Shown here: one piece after another, positions 1 through 6,714 of the stretch | How positions within the stretch are numbered: the first letter of the stretch is position 1 | Layout of the letters: each line of letters starts with the position of its first letter | Assembly (NCBI GenBank): GCA_031263835.1 | Contig: JAISEZ010000150.1 | Span: 1 to 7,543, forward strand | Direction of reading: 5' to 3' | DNA length: 7,543 nucleotides | Source of the DNA: Tannerella sp. | GTDB taxonomy: Bacteria; Bacteroidota; Bacteroidia; Bacteroidales; Tannerellaceae | The notes under the pieces: generated by a model | What the model saw: the letters and a program-made list of their open reading frames with translations, nothing else | Told to the model about the DNA's origin: nothing | The model's database searches: none | Made by a program: the position numbers and the translations under genes

Positions 1-1847
1 TGGCCGTATACGGCGTCTGCATACAGGGCGAAACCATCTATGCCTCCACCGAAAACGGCCTCCTCAAGGCTTCCCTGAGTGACAACCTGCCCGACGTTCA
101 CAACTGGAACGTGCAGCCGTTGCCTGCCGAATTTGATGCGAAGAATATCCGTCAGTTATGCGAGTTTGAAGGACGGCTCTGTTTCCGGATAAACGGCAGC
201 GGCGTATACAGCCTGGAGCCGGGAGGCGAAGTCAGGACGCTGATGAGGCATACGTCGCTGAACGGCATGAAACGGATTGCCGGCCGGCTGGTTGCGTACA
301 CGTCTTCCGGTCTGTTCCTGTTCGAATCGCTGAGCCGCAGCGAGGCCGTCAATGCGGGAACGGTCAGCGACGTCTCCGGCCTGACGGACGGCGGCACCTG
401 CTGGCTTGCCTCCGGCGTCGGGGGACTGACCGGCATCCGGAGAAAAGCTGCAAACGAATACGAAACCGTCGTTTCCGGCCTCAACCTCGGAGGCCCGAAA
501 CGGAACCTTGCCGGATTCCTGACCTTCCACAACGGAAAGTTATGGATTGCCGGCGGCGGACGTTCCAAAACCACCCGCTACCGTAATCCGGGCACATTAA
601 TGACCTTTCATGAAGGGGAATGGTTCAACTTCGACGAAACGGCGGTTGATCAGAAAGTCGGGTTCGCCTGTCGGGACTATAACGCCGTTGTAATTGATCC
701 CGACGACGAGACGCACTTTTTCGTCGGCACCTGCGGCGAAGGCGTACTGGAATTTAAGGACAATGCCTTCGTCCGGTTACTTGACAACAGGAACAGCGCC
801 TTGCAGACGACCCTCCCCGGAAGTCAGGAAGCACATTACATCCGCGTGCAGGGTTTCAGCTACGACCGGGACAAAAACCTCTGGATGACAAACAGCGAGG
901 TCGATAACGGGATTGTTGTCCGGAAGGCCGACGGCACATGGGTTTCACTCTACTATCCCGGCATCAGTCAGGCATACTTTGTCGACCGGATTCTGATCAC
1001 ATCCAAAGGCCACAAATGGGTCAACGTGCCCCACAGCAGCAATTCGCCCGGCATCCTTGTCTTCGACGACAAAGGCACGATAGACGACGCTTCGGACGAT
1101 GTCGCCCACTATTTCCCGTCGTTTAAAGGCGCTTCCGGCAGCGCCGTGGACGCCAGCGCCTACTATTGCATGGTCGAGGATTTGAAAGGGGAAATCTGGA
1201 TCGGCACCAACAAAGGCCCGATTATCTGTTCGACGCCGACGCGCGCCATTGAAAATCCGGACAACCTCTACTGTACCCAAATCGTACGGGTTGACGAAAC
1301 GGACAGCGAGCAGCGGTATTATTTCCTGAATGGCGAGGAGGTACATGCCCTGGCGGTGGACGGCGGTAACCGGAAATGGATCGGAACGACCGGTTCGGGT
1401 GTTTTTCTGGTCAGTCCGGACGGTTCGGAAACGCTCCTCCATTTCAATACGGACAATTCGCCGCTGTATTCCAACAATATCCTCAGCATTGCCATCAATC
1501 ACGAAACGGGCGAGGTCTTTTTCGGTACCGACATGGGACTGATTTCCTACCGGGGCGAAGCCGTAGCAGCCGGCGAACATTACTCCGACGTGTATGCCTG
1601 GCCCAATCCGGTGCGGCTGGCGGTTGACGATCAAGTCATCATCACCGGACTGGTCGCCGATTCCAACGTGAAAATTACCGATCTGTCCGGCAATCTGATT
1701 TATCAGGGCCGGTCGGCCGGCGGGCAGATGGCCTGGAACTGCCGCAACCGGAGCGGTAACCGCGTAGCAACCGGCATTTACCTGGTGCTGGCTTCGACGC
1801 CCGGCGCCCGGGAAAGCGCGGTCGCAAAGATTGCCATCGTACAATAA
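1..1847 (+). CDS. porZ: PorZ-like T9SS attachment-complex protein, 5' end missing
   Basis: The reading frame is open from base 3 (bases 1-2 finish a codon), so the start and any signal peptide lie outside the window; 614 residues are visible. The GTG at 111 is an internal valine, not a start. The body is beta-propeller-like, with repeated blade motifs: KLWIAGG (near 537), KNLWMTN (near 876), HKWVNV (near 1009), EIWIGTNKG (near 1191), RKWIGTTGSGV (near 1372) and EVFFGTDMG (near 1509). From about 1590 to the stop comes a T9SS C-terminal-domain-like module starting VYAWPNP, with DLSGNLIYQG and GIYLVLAS strands. Propellers followed by this domain match PorZ, an outer-membrane surface subunit that works with PorU, PorV and PorQ; in Porphyromonas gingivalis it binds anionic LPS and hands it to the sortase PorU. 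The following surface-glycan genes fit that role. It could instead be another T9SS cargo propeller protein, but the overall pattern favours PorZ. Confidence 0.82.
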   Translation, partial: AVYGVCIQGETIYASTENGLLKASLSDNLPDVHNWNVQPLPAEFDAKNIRQLCEFEGRLCFRINGSGVYSLEPGGEVRTLMRHTSLNGMKRIAGRLVAYTSSGLFLFESLSRSEAVNAGTVSDVSGLTDGGTCWLASGVGGLTGIRRKAANEYETVVSGLNLGGPKRNLAGFLTFHNGKLWIAGGGRSKTTRYRNPGTLMTFHEGEWFNFDETAVDQKVGFACRDYNAVVIDPDDETHFFVGTCGEGVLEFKDNAFVRLLDNRNSALQTTLPGSQEAHYIRVQGFSYDRDKNLWMTNSEVDNGIVVRKADGTWVSLYYPGISQAYFVDRILITSKGHKWVNVPHSSNSPGILVFDDKGTIDDASDDVAHYFPSFKGASGSAVDASAYYCMVEDLKGEIWIGTNKGPIICSTPTRAIENPDNLYCTQIVRVDETDSEQRYYFLNGEEVHALAVDGGNRKWIGTTGSGVFLVSPDGSETLLHFNTDNSPLYSNNILSIAINHETGEVFFGTDMGLISYRGEAVAAGEHYSDVYAWPNPVRLAVDDQVIITGLVADSNVKITDLSGNLIYQGRSAGGQMAWNCRNRSGNRVATGIYLVLASTPGARESAVAKIAIVQ

Positions 1848-1904
1848 CCGTAACGACGGATATATCATGTTATTCCTGTCAGACAATCCCTGTTTGTGAC
1901 TCGC

Positions 1905-2969
1905 ATGGTCCAGCCTGTTTTTTCTCCGGAGATTGCCAAAAGGAACGGATTCGATTTTCTGCGGCTGTTTTTTGCCTTTTCCGTGTTTATGGCTCATTTC
2001 GGCGAACTGGCGCCCGTGACCGTGTGGTGGCCGGTTTCTTCGGCGATGGGCGTTGCCGGATTCTTTATCATCAGCGGTTTCCTGATTACGAGAAGCTATT
2101 ACCGGAGCGCCGGCCTGCGGGATTACTGCCGGAAACGTATCCGGCGGATTGTGCCGGCATACGTCTTTGTCGTAGTGGCCTGTGCACTGCTTCTGTCTCT
2201 GGCGGGTACGCTTTCCTTTCAGGAATATTTTACGGACAGGAGGTTTTATAAATATCTGGTTGCCAACCTGTCCTTCATGAATTTTCTTCAGCCTGCCCTG
2301 CCCGGCGTATTTGCGGATCAACCCGTTAACGGCGCACTGTGGACGATCAAGGTGGAACTGGCCTTATATGCGGTTGTTCCGTTACTGGCGCTTTTCCTGC
2401 GAAAGCGACCTGCCCCTGTTCTGGGGGCCGTGTACATACTGTCCTGTCTGTTTGACCGCGGCATGTCGCTTCTGTACGAATCTTCGGGGAATGAACTGTA
2501 CCTGATACTGGAACGGCAGTTTTTGGGGCAAATCCGTTTTTTCGTGGCGGGCATCTTCCTCCTCTTCTATTTCGATTTCATTACGAAACGTCATATCCGG
2601 TGGCTGCTGCCTGTGGCAGCCGCTATTTTCCTGCTGAGGTATTTTTTTATCGGGCACTGGATGATTGAAGCGCTGTACCCGATAGCATTTGCCATACTGA
2701 TTGTGTCGTTTGCCTACCATTTCGGGAAACTGGCAGCCGTTTCGCGTTACGGCGATTTTTCGTACGGATTCTACCTGTATCATTTTCCGGTGTTACAGTT
2801 ATTCTTAGGTGTTGACTGGCTCAAAAACCATCCTGCCTGTCTGTTTCCGGTCTGTTTCTGTACCGTTTCAGGACTGGCCTGCCTGTCCTGGCATCTGCTG
2901 GAGAAACCCATCCTCCGGCGCAATACCGGATATAAGGGTGCATTTCGAAATGCCATATCCGGAGAATAA
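1905..2969 (+). CDS. Acyltransferase-3 family integral membrane O-acyltransferase
   Basis: A 354-residue polytopic membrane protein with the AT3 (OafA/YrhL-type) signature. Arg20 and His31 form the family's R-x10-H motif in the first membrane segment; GFFIISGFLIT follows near residue 50. GALWTIKVELALY (near 145) matches the family's LWTLxvE motif, and SYGFYLYHFP (near 290) and LEKP (near 333) match the C-terminal motifs. Such proteins move acetyl or other acyl groups onto sugars of O-antigen, capsule or peptidoglycan from the inner membrane. The substrate cannot be read here, but the rhamnose genes downstream suggest a surface polysaccharide. I chose ATG 1905; an in-frame GTG at 1896 would add three residues, and neither has a clear ribosome binding site. 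It lies 57 bases after porZ. The last 13 codons run through a long hairpin (2926-2962), so the C-terminus may have been altered by a repeat. Confidence 0.9.
   Translation: MVQPVFSPEIAKRNGFDFLRLFFAFSVFMAHFGELAPVTVWWPVSSAMGVAGFFIISGFLITRSYYRSAGLRDYCRKRIRRIVPAYVFVVVACALLLSLAGTLSFQEYFTDRRFYKYLVANLSFMNFLQPALPGVFADQPVNGALWTIKVELALYAVVPLLALFLRKRPAPVLGAVYILSCLFDRGMSLLYESSGNELYLILERQFLGQIRFFVAGIFLLFYFDFITKRHIRWLLPVAAAIFLLRYFFIGHWMIEALYPIAFAILIVSFAYHFGKLAAVSRYGDFSYGFYLYHFPVLQLFLGVDWLKNHPACLFPVCFCTVSGLACLSWHLLEKPILRRNTGYKGAFRNAISGE
2926..2962. repeat. Two-tier hairpin overlapping the acyltransferase 3' end
   Basis: Outer arms CCGGATAT (2926-2933) and ATATCCGG (2955-2962) pair perfectly. Between them lies a perfect 14-bp palindrome, GCATTTCGAAATGC (2940-2953). 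Six unpaired bases lie on the left and one on the right. It sits in the last codons of the acyltransferase gene and just before its stop. It could act as a transcript-end or RNA-stabilising hairpin, but no T-run follows, so a rho-independent terminator is not supported. Confidence 0.6.
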
Positions 2970-3023
2970 ATCCGAAGTATCCAAAAGACTTTGTGCATGA
3001 ACATAAGCTGCCGCACAATGACC

Positions 3024-3212
3024 GGGCACACGTGCCCGACAGTTGGGCACATGTGCCCGACGACCGGGCACATGTGCCCAACGACCGGGCACATGTGCCC
3101 GATGACTGGGCACACGTGCCCGACGACTGGGCACACGTGCCCGATGATTGGGCACACGTGCCCGATGACTGGGGCCATGTGCCCGATAGCTGGGCACACG
3201 TGCCCGATGATT
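3024..3212. repeat. Nine-copy 21-bp tandem array of GGGCAC-NN-GTGCCC palindromes
   Basis: Units begin at 3024, 3045, 3066, 3087, 3108, 3129, 3150, 3171 and 3192, exactly 21 bases apart. Each holds arms GGGCAC and GTGCCC around a two-base centre (AC or AT), then a 7-base spacer like GACGACT. Units with centre AT are perfect 14-bp palindromes; unit 8 is degenerate (GGGGCCATGTGCCC). Because 21 is divisible by three, the array is open in several frames and creates artificial low-complexity ORFs. The period equals two helical turns, so all palindromes would face the same side of the DNA. Possible roles are a multi-site protein-binding array, a chain of RNA hairpins in a 3' UTR or the rfbC leader, or a dispersed repeat without function. 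Nothing here decides between them. Confidence 0.95.
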
Positions 3213-3231
3213 GAAATCCGGAACGGATTTC
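3213..3231. repeat. 8-bp hairpin immediately after the 21-bp array
   Basis: GAAATCCG (3213-3220), loop GAA, CGGATTTC (3224-3231) is a perfect inverted repeat abutting the last spacer of the array. No T-run follows. It may be part of the same repeat element. Confidence 0.6.
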
Positions 3232-3282
3232 GTTGCAGCAAAGTCTTCCAAATGGATGCAATTCAAAATGTCGCACCCCATG

Positions 3283-3313
3283 TTGCATATTTGCGGGAAA
3301 AACAGTTCCTTTG
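3283..3313 (+). promoter_or_regulatory. Candidate Bacteroidota-type promoter for rfbC
   Basis: TTG at 3283-3285, a 20-base spacer, then TTCCTTTG at 3306-3313 resemble the Bacteroidota primary-sigma promoter (TTG, 19-21 bases, TAnnTTTG), with one mismatch in the -7 box. It would start transcription near 3320, just ahead of rfbC, making the operon independent of the acyltransferase and leaving the repeat array upstream of the transcript. This is a sequence match only. Confidence 0.4.
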
Positions 3314-3341
3314 TTCGCAATATTGAATAATGATTTTGAGC

Positions 3342-3896
3342 ATGAATTATATTGAAACAGCGATTGCCGGTGTCTGGCTGCTGGAACCGGAGGTGTTCAG
3401 GGACAGCAGAGGTTATTTTGTGGAAACGTACAGACAGGATGACTTTGAACGACATATCGGCCGTGTTGCCTTCATGCAGGACAATGAATCCTGTTCGGTA
3501 AAGGGTGTGCTCCGCGGGTTGCACTATCAGCTGGCGCCCTGTTCACAGGCCAAACTGGTGCGCGTGATACAGGGTACGGTGCTGGATGTGGCCGTGGATG
3601 TCCGCCGTCATTCGCCGACTTTCGGGAAAGCGTTTGCCGTCGAACTGTCCGGGGAAAACAAACTGCAACTGTTTATTCCGAAGGGATTTGCTCACGGGTT
3701 TCACGTCCTGAGCGGGACGGCCGTCTTCACCTACAAGGTTGACAGCCCGTATGCGCCGGCGTATGAACGCGGCATCCGCTTCGACGACCCGGCCATTGAA
3801 ATCGACTGGAAACGGACCGGGACGGAAGCTCCGATTCTCTCCGGAAAAGATGTGAAACTGCCGCTGCTGAAAGAGGCGGAACTGAATTTTGAATGA
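3342..3896 (+). CDS. rfbC: dTDP-4-dehydrorhamnose 3,5-epimerase
   Basis: A 184-residue RmlC/RfbC cupin, of normal length for the family. It is a cytoplasmic enzyme that epimerises C3 and C5 of dTDP-4-dehydro-6-deoxyglucose, the third step of dTDP-L-rhamnose synthesis. Visible hallmarks are the N-terminal IAGVWLLEPEVFRDSRGYFVE, then GVLRGLHYQ with catalytic-type His61, Lys71 in QAKLVRV, IPKGFAHGFHVL (112-123), Tyr131 in FTYKVD, and Asp170 in LSGKD, the expected partner of His61. I chose ATG 3342 because MNYIET fits the family N-terminus; an in-frame ATG at 3330 would add four residues. It heads the operon, 17 bases before rfbB. rfbA (thymidylyltransferase) and rfbD (reductase) are not in the window and must lie elsewhere if the pathway is complete. 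Confidence 0.96.
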   Translation: MNYIETAIAGVWLLEPEVFRDSRGYFVETYRQDDFERHIGRVAFMQDNESCSVKGVLRGLHYQLAPCSQAKLVRVIQGTVLDVAVDVRRHSPTFGKAFAVELSGENKLQLFIPKGFAHGFHVLSGTAVFTYKVDSPYAPAYERGIRFDDPAIEIDWKRTGTEAPILSGKDVKLPLLKEAELNFE

Positions 3897-3913
3897 TATA
3901 AAAGAGAAATGCA

Positions 3914-5074
3914 ATGAAAACCTATCTGGTAACCGGCGGCGCGGGATTTATCGGCGCCGGTTTTGTAAAGTACATGCTGTCCGCTCATCCGGAGGCGCGA
4001 ATCGTGATTCTGGACGCGCTGACCTATGCGGGCAATCTGGGAACTGTCCGCGAAGACATTGACGGCAAGCGGTGCATATTCGTCAGGGGCGATATTGGCG
4101 ACCGTCCGCTGGCGGAACGTCTTTTTACGGAATATGACGTCGAATGTGCGGTCAATTTTGCGGCGGAAAGTCACGTTGACCGCAGCATTGAAAATCCCCG
4201 GCTGTTTCTGGAGACCAATATTCTCGGGACGCAAAACCTGCTGGAGGCCGCCCGCAGAGCCTGGGTGACCGGAAAGGACGAAGCCGGCTATCCGGCGTGG
4301 CGGGCGGGCGTACGTTTTCATCAGGTCTCTACCGATGAAGTGTACGGCAGCCTGGGCGCGGAGGATTATTTCCGGGAAACGACGCCGATTGACCCCCACA
4401 GTCCCTACAGCGCCTCCAAAGCCGGCGCCGACCTGTTCGTAAAGGCGTATGCCGACACCTACCGGATGCCCGTCAGCATCACCCGCTGTTCCAACAACTA
4501 CGGCCCGTATCATTTCCCGGAAAAACTCATTCCGCTGCTCATCAAGAATATTCTGGAAGGGAAAAACCTTCCGGTGTACGGCGACGGGACGAACGTGCGC
4601 GACTGGCTGTATGTGGAAGACCACTGCCGGGCGATTGACGCGGTAATCCACCGGGGCCGGGCCGGCGAAACCTATAACGTGGGCGGACACAATGAGCGGC
4701 AGAACATTGAAATCGTCCGCACGGTGATTCGAACCGTTCGCCGGCTGCTCGTCGAGGTGCCGGAATATCGCGGCGCGCTGAAGAAAAGGGAAAAAGGGCC
4801 GGACGGCCTGCTCTCCGTCGAGTGGATAAACGACGGCCTGATTACGTTCGTGAAAGACCGTCCGGGACACGACCGGCGTTATGCCATTGACCCGGCAAAG
4901 ATTACGGGCGAACTGGGCTGGACGCCCGAAACGGACTTTGAAACGGGCATCCTGAAAACGGTACGCTGGTATCTGGAGCATCAGGACTGGGTGGAGGAAA
5001 TCACGAAAGGCGATTACATTAACTATTACGAGCGGATGTACGCCGGTCGGGAATTACCCGTCAACGACCCATGA
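3914..5074 (+). CDS. rfbB: dTDP-glucose 4,6-dehydratase
   Basis: A 386-residue extended short-chain dehydrogenase, RmlB type, which converts dTDP-glucose to dTDP-4-dehydro-6-deoxyglucose with bound NAD+, the second step of the dTDP-rhamnose route. The NAD-binding glycine motif TGGAGFIG is at 7-14. The catalytic Thr140-Asp141-Glu142 lie in VSTDEVYG, and Tyr165 and Lys169 form the YxxxK pair in [22 protein letters not shown] (191-207) and the C-terminal [14 protein letters not shown] (313-326) are further family signatures. It is longer than the roughly 350-360 residues of enterobacterial RmlB, with extra residues near 115-131 and 276-305. ATG 3914 has only a weak purine-rich stretch upstream. 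It follows rfbC by 17 bases and its stop overlaps recR by four (ATGA), which suggests translational coupling. Confidence 0.97.
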   Translation: MKTYLVTGGAGFIGAGFVKYMLSAHPEARIVILDALTYAGNLGTVREDIDGKRCIFVRGDIGDRPLAERLFTEYDVECAVNFAAESHVDRSIENPRLFLETNILGTQNLLEAARRAWVTGKDEAGYPAWRAGVRFHQVSTDEVYGSLGAEDYFRETTPIDPHSPYSASKAGADLFVKAYADTYRMPVSITRCSNNYGPYHFPEKLIPLLIKNILEGKNLPVYGDGTNVRDWLYVEDHCRAIDAVIHRGRAGETYNVGGHNERQNIEIVRTVIRTVRRLLVEVPEYRGALKKREKGPDGLLSVEWINDGLITFVKDRPGHDRRYAIDPAKITGELGWTPETDFETGILKTVRWYLEHQDWVEEITKGDYINYYERMYAGRELPVNDP

Positions 5075-5694
5075 ACCGGAAATATCCATCCGCTTTACTG
5101 GAAAATGCCGTCAACGAACTGGCCGCGCTGCCGGGGATTGGCCGGAAAACGGCGCTGCGGCTGGCGCTGTACATGCTGCGCCGCGATGCCGGCTATACGC
5201 TGCGGCTGACGTCGGCGCTGTCGGCCCTGCGCGAGGACGTGAAATACTGCCGGGAATGTCACAGCATCTGCGACGAAGGCCACTGCGCCATCTGTGCAGA
5301 CCCGAAGCGCGACCGTTCGCTGATTTGCGTGGTGGAAAACGTCCGGGAAGTGATGGCCGTCGAAAACACGGCGCAGTTTCAGGGCCTTTACCACGTGCTG
5401 GGCGGCATCATTTCGCCGATGGACGGCATTGGCCCGTCCGACCTGGAGATTGACAGTCTGGTGCAGCGCGTGGCGACCGGCGAAATCCGGGAAGTCATGC
5501 TCGCGCTCAGCGCCACGATGGAAGGCGATACGACGAATTTCTTTATCTACCGCAAGCTGGCGCCCCACGGCGTGAAAGTGACCATCATTGCCCGCGGCGT
5601 GGCCGTCGGCGACGAAATCGAGTATGCCGACGAGGTCACGCTGGGGCGTTCCATCATCAACCGTGTGGATTTTAATGATTCAATCAAACTGTAA
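5071..5694 (+). CDS. recR: Recombination mediator protein RecR
   Basis: A 207-residue RecR of full family length. It forms a ring-shaped clamp on DNA and, with RecO (and RecF), helps load RecA onto SSB-coated single strands during gap repair. The helix-hairpin-helix is [17 protein letters not shown] (20-36). The zinc site has the exact family spacing: Cys60-x2-Cys63-x8-Cys72-x2-Cys75, with an additional Cys67. The TOPRIM domain begins at [15 protein letters not shown] (84-98), continues through [16 protein letters not shown] (107-122), and includes [21 protein letters not shown] (143-163). The start is fixed by the ATGA overlap with rfbB. Sharing a transcript with rhamnose genes looks like operon economy, not a functional link. 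Confidence 0.97.
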   Translation: MNRKYPSALLENAVNELAALPGIGRKTALRLALYMLRRDAGYTLRLTSALSALREDVKYCRECHSICDEGHCAICADPKRDRSLICVVENVREVMAVENTAQFQGLYHVLGGIISPMDGIGPSDLEIDSLVQRVATGEIREVMLALSATMEGDTTNFFIYRKLAPHGVKVTIIARGVAVGDEIEYADEVTLGRSIINRVDFNDSIKL

Positions 5695-5699
5695 TCACC

Positions 5700-6236
5700 G
5701 TGAAACTGCTCGAAAACGAAACGGTTCAATTAAGAGCCATGGAACCGGAAGACCTGGACATCCTGTACAGGTGGGAAAACGATACCCGCCTGTGGCGTTA
5801 CGGGAGTACGCTGGCGCCCTACTCGCGATTTTCGCTGAGGGCCTATCTGTCGGACGCGCGGCAGGATATTTTCCAGTCGCGCCAGCTGCGGCTGATGGCC
5901 GTCCTGAAAGCGAATAACGCAACCGTGGGAACGGTTGACCTGTATGATTTTGACCCGACGAACGACCGTGCGGGAATCGGCATCCTGATAGACGAACCCT
6001 ACCGCCGCCACGGACTGGCCACCGAAGCGCTGAGCCTGATGAGGGAATATGCCTTCCGCTTTTTGCGGTTGAAGCAGATATACGCGTATGTGCCCGAGCG
6101 CAACGAACCCAGCCTCAAACTCTTCGCCAGCTGCGGCTACGAAATAGCCGGCAAACTGATTGCATGGATTAAAAATGAAACGGATTTCGAAAACGTGTAC
6201 CTGATGCAGATGATTCAAAAAAATGAGCAGATGTGA
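5700..6236 (+). CDS. GNAT family N-acetyltransferase
   Basis: A 178-residue GNAT protein of the Acetyltransf_3 (RimJ/RimL/SpeG-like) type, which transfers acetyl from acetyl-CoA to an amine. The N-terminal LRAMEPEDLDILYRWEND (11-28) is typical of this group. The acetyl-CoA pyrophosphate loop is seen in IGILIDEPYRRHGLATEAL (93-111), with RRHGLA matching the R/Q-x-x-G-x-A/G motif. The C-terminal NEPSLKLFASCGYEIAGKL (135-153) is the usual motif B region. The substrate (protein N-terminus, polyamine or other amine) cannot be predicted. The start is GTG 5700, five bases after the recR stop; the alternative ATG 5739 would cut conserved residues. It is the last gene of the operon. Confidence 0.92.
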   Translation: MKLLENETVQLRAMEPEDLDILYRWENDTRLWRYGSTLAPYSRFSLRAYLSDARQDIFQSRQLRLMAVLKANNATVGTVDLYDFDPTNDRAGIGILIDEPYRRHGLATEALSLMREYAFRFLRLKQIYAYVPERNEPSLKLFASCGYEIAGKLIAWIKNETDFENVYLMQMIQKNEQM

Positions 6237-6245
6237 GCATGTGAA

Positions 6246-6277
6246 AATGAGAGAATGAATCGGCTCATTCTCTCATT
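6246..6277. terminator. Hairpin with 13-bp perfect stem at the operon end
   Basis: AATGAGAGAATGA (6246-6258), loop ATCGGC, TCATTCTCTCATT (6265-6277) form a perfect 13-bp stem beginning 9 bases after the GNAT stop. The position fits a transcription end or a 3' stabiliser. No T-run follows on the + strand, so it is not a classical intrinsic terminator, and it may instead be one more hairpin of the repeat-rich stretch that follows. Confidence 0.5.
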
Positions 6278-6383
6278 GGCTAATTGACTATACTGCACGC
6301 GGTTCGGTTTTGTACATTGCCCGTCAGGGCATTTATATCAACAGAATTATGAATTATGCGAATCAGCAGTAGAGACGAAGGAC

Positions 6384-6601
6384 AAAACAGGTTTGCGGGA
6401 AGCTTCGTGCATCTGCACGAAAGACAAAACAGGTTTGCGGGAAGCTTCGTGCATTTGCACGAAGGATAAAACAGGTTTGCGGGAAGCTTCGTGCATCTGC
6501 ACGAAGGATAAAACAGGTTTGCGGGAAGCTTCGTGCATCTGCACGAAGGATAAAACAGGTTTGCAGGAAACTTTGCGCTTAAGCGCAAAGGGCAAAACAG
6601 G
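6384..6601. repeat. 42-bp tandem array, five hairpin-bearing units
   Basis: AAAACAGG recurs at 6384, 6426, 6468, 6510, 6552 and 6594, exactly 42 bases apart. After the constant flank AAAACAGGTTTGCGGGAA each unit has a hairpin: stems at 6403-6422, 6445-6464, 6487-6506 and 6529-6548 read CTTCGTGCA, a 2-base loop (TC or TT), and TGCACGAAG (unit 1 has one mismatch at the base). In unit 5 (6571-6590) the stem is replaced by the perfect palindrome CTTTGCGCTTAAGCGCAAAG while the flanks persist. The array is open in several frames because 42 is divisible by three. No start signal or known domain supports translation. Confidence 0.95.
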
Positions 6602-6640
6602 CCGGAAAAATGCTTTGTACTGCAGGCTGCCCGCCTGTAA

Positions 6641-6662
6641 GGGCGAACACACAGGTTCGCCC
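6641..6662. repeat. GGGCGAAC / GTTCGCCC hairpin
   Basis: GGGCGAAC (6641-6648), loop ACACAG, GTTCGCCC (6655-6662) is a perfect 8-bp stem. A smaller hairpin, CAGGC-TGCCC-GCCTG (6623-6637), sits just upstream. It resembles the short extragenic palindromes found in many bacterial genomes. Part of the hairpin chain inside the inverted-repeat element. Confidence 0.6.
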
Positions 6663-6685
6663 CTACCAACTACTGATTCGCATTA

Positions 6686-6714
6686 TTTATGAATCCCCAC
6701 GAGGGATTCATAAA
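6686..6714. repeat. 12-bp perfect stem hairpin
   Basis: TTTATGAATCCC (6686-6697), loop CACGA, GGGATTCATAAA (6703-6714). It is followed by another small hairpin, TGCCC-TGC-GGGCA (6726-6738), similar to the one in the 53-bp arms. Both lie in the right half of the element, where the left half has no counterpart, so they look like later additions. Confidence 0.6.

Larger units (their letters stand above)
2985..3247. repeat. Imperfect inverted repeat bracketing the 21-bp array
   Basis: The left arm AAGACTTTGTGCA (2985-2997) matches the reverse complement of TGCAGCAAAGTCTT (3234-3247), except for one extra base in the right arm. Weaker similarity (ATCCA) continues outward on both sides. The arms enclose the nine-unit palindrome array and a small hairpin, giving a unit of about 263 bp. 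This holds most of the gene-free stretch 2970-3341. I see no target-site duplication and no transposase, so whether it moves is unknown. Confidence 0.5.

Noticed and set aside
111..1847. GTG at 111 as the start of the propeller protein
   Set aside because: The frame is open with good coding character up to the window edge, and PorZ proteins need an upstream signal peptide and further propeller blades.
945..2321. Long minus-strand frame (458 codons) opposite porZ and the acyltransferase
   Set aside because: It crosses two genes with clear family motifs on the + strand, and its translation is rich in Arg, His and Gln without recognisable domains.
3024..3212. CRISPR array
   Set aside because: The 7-base spacers are too short and nearly identical, the unit is one palindrome, and there are no cas genes. 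The 42-bp array likewise lacks unique spacers.
2991..3326. Open frames across the 21-bp array (for example the TGHTCP and AHVPDDW repeat proteins, and three minus-strand frames)
   Set aside because: A period divisible by three keeps several frames open at once. There is no ribosome binding site, start context or known domain, so I treat these as artefacts, although variants in the AHVPDDW frame are largely synonymous.
3731..4981. Long minus-strand frame (416 codons) opposite rfbC and rfbB
   Set aside because: A shadow of rfbB: the + strand encodes all catalytic motifs, and the antisense translation shows no family.
6280..6692. Open frames across the 42-bp array on both strands (SCICTKDKTGLREA and KLPANLFYPSC repeats)
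   Set aside because: Same artefact of a repeat whose length is a multiple of three. The frames run through the inverted repeats and hairpins and have no plausible start.
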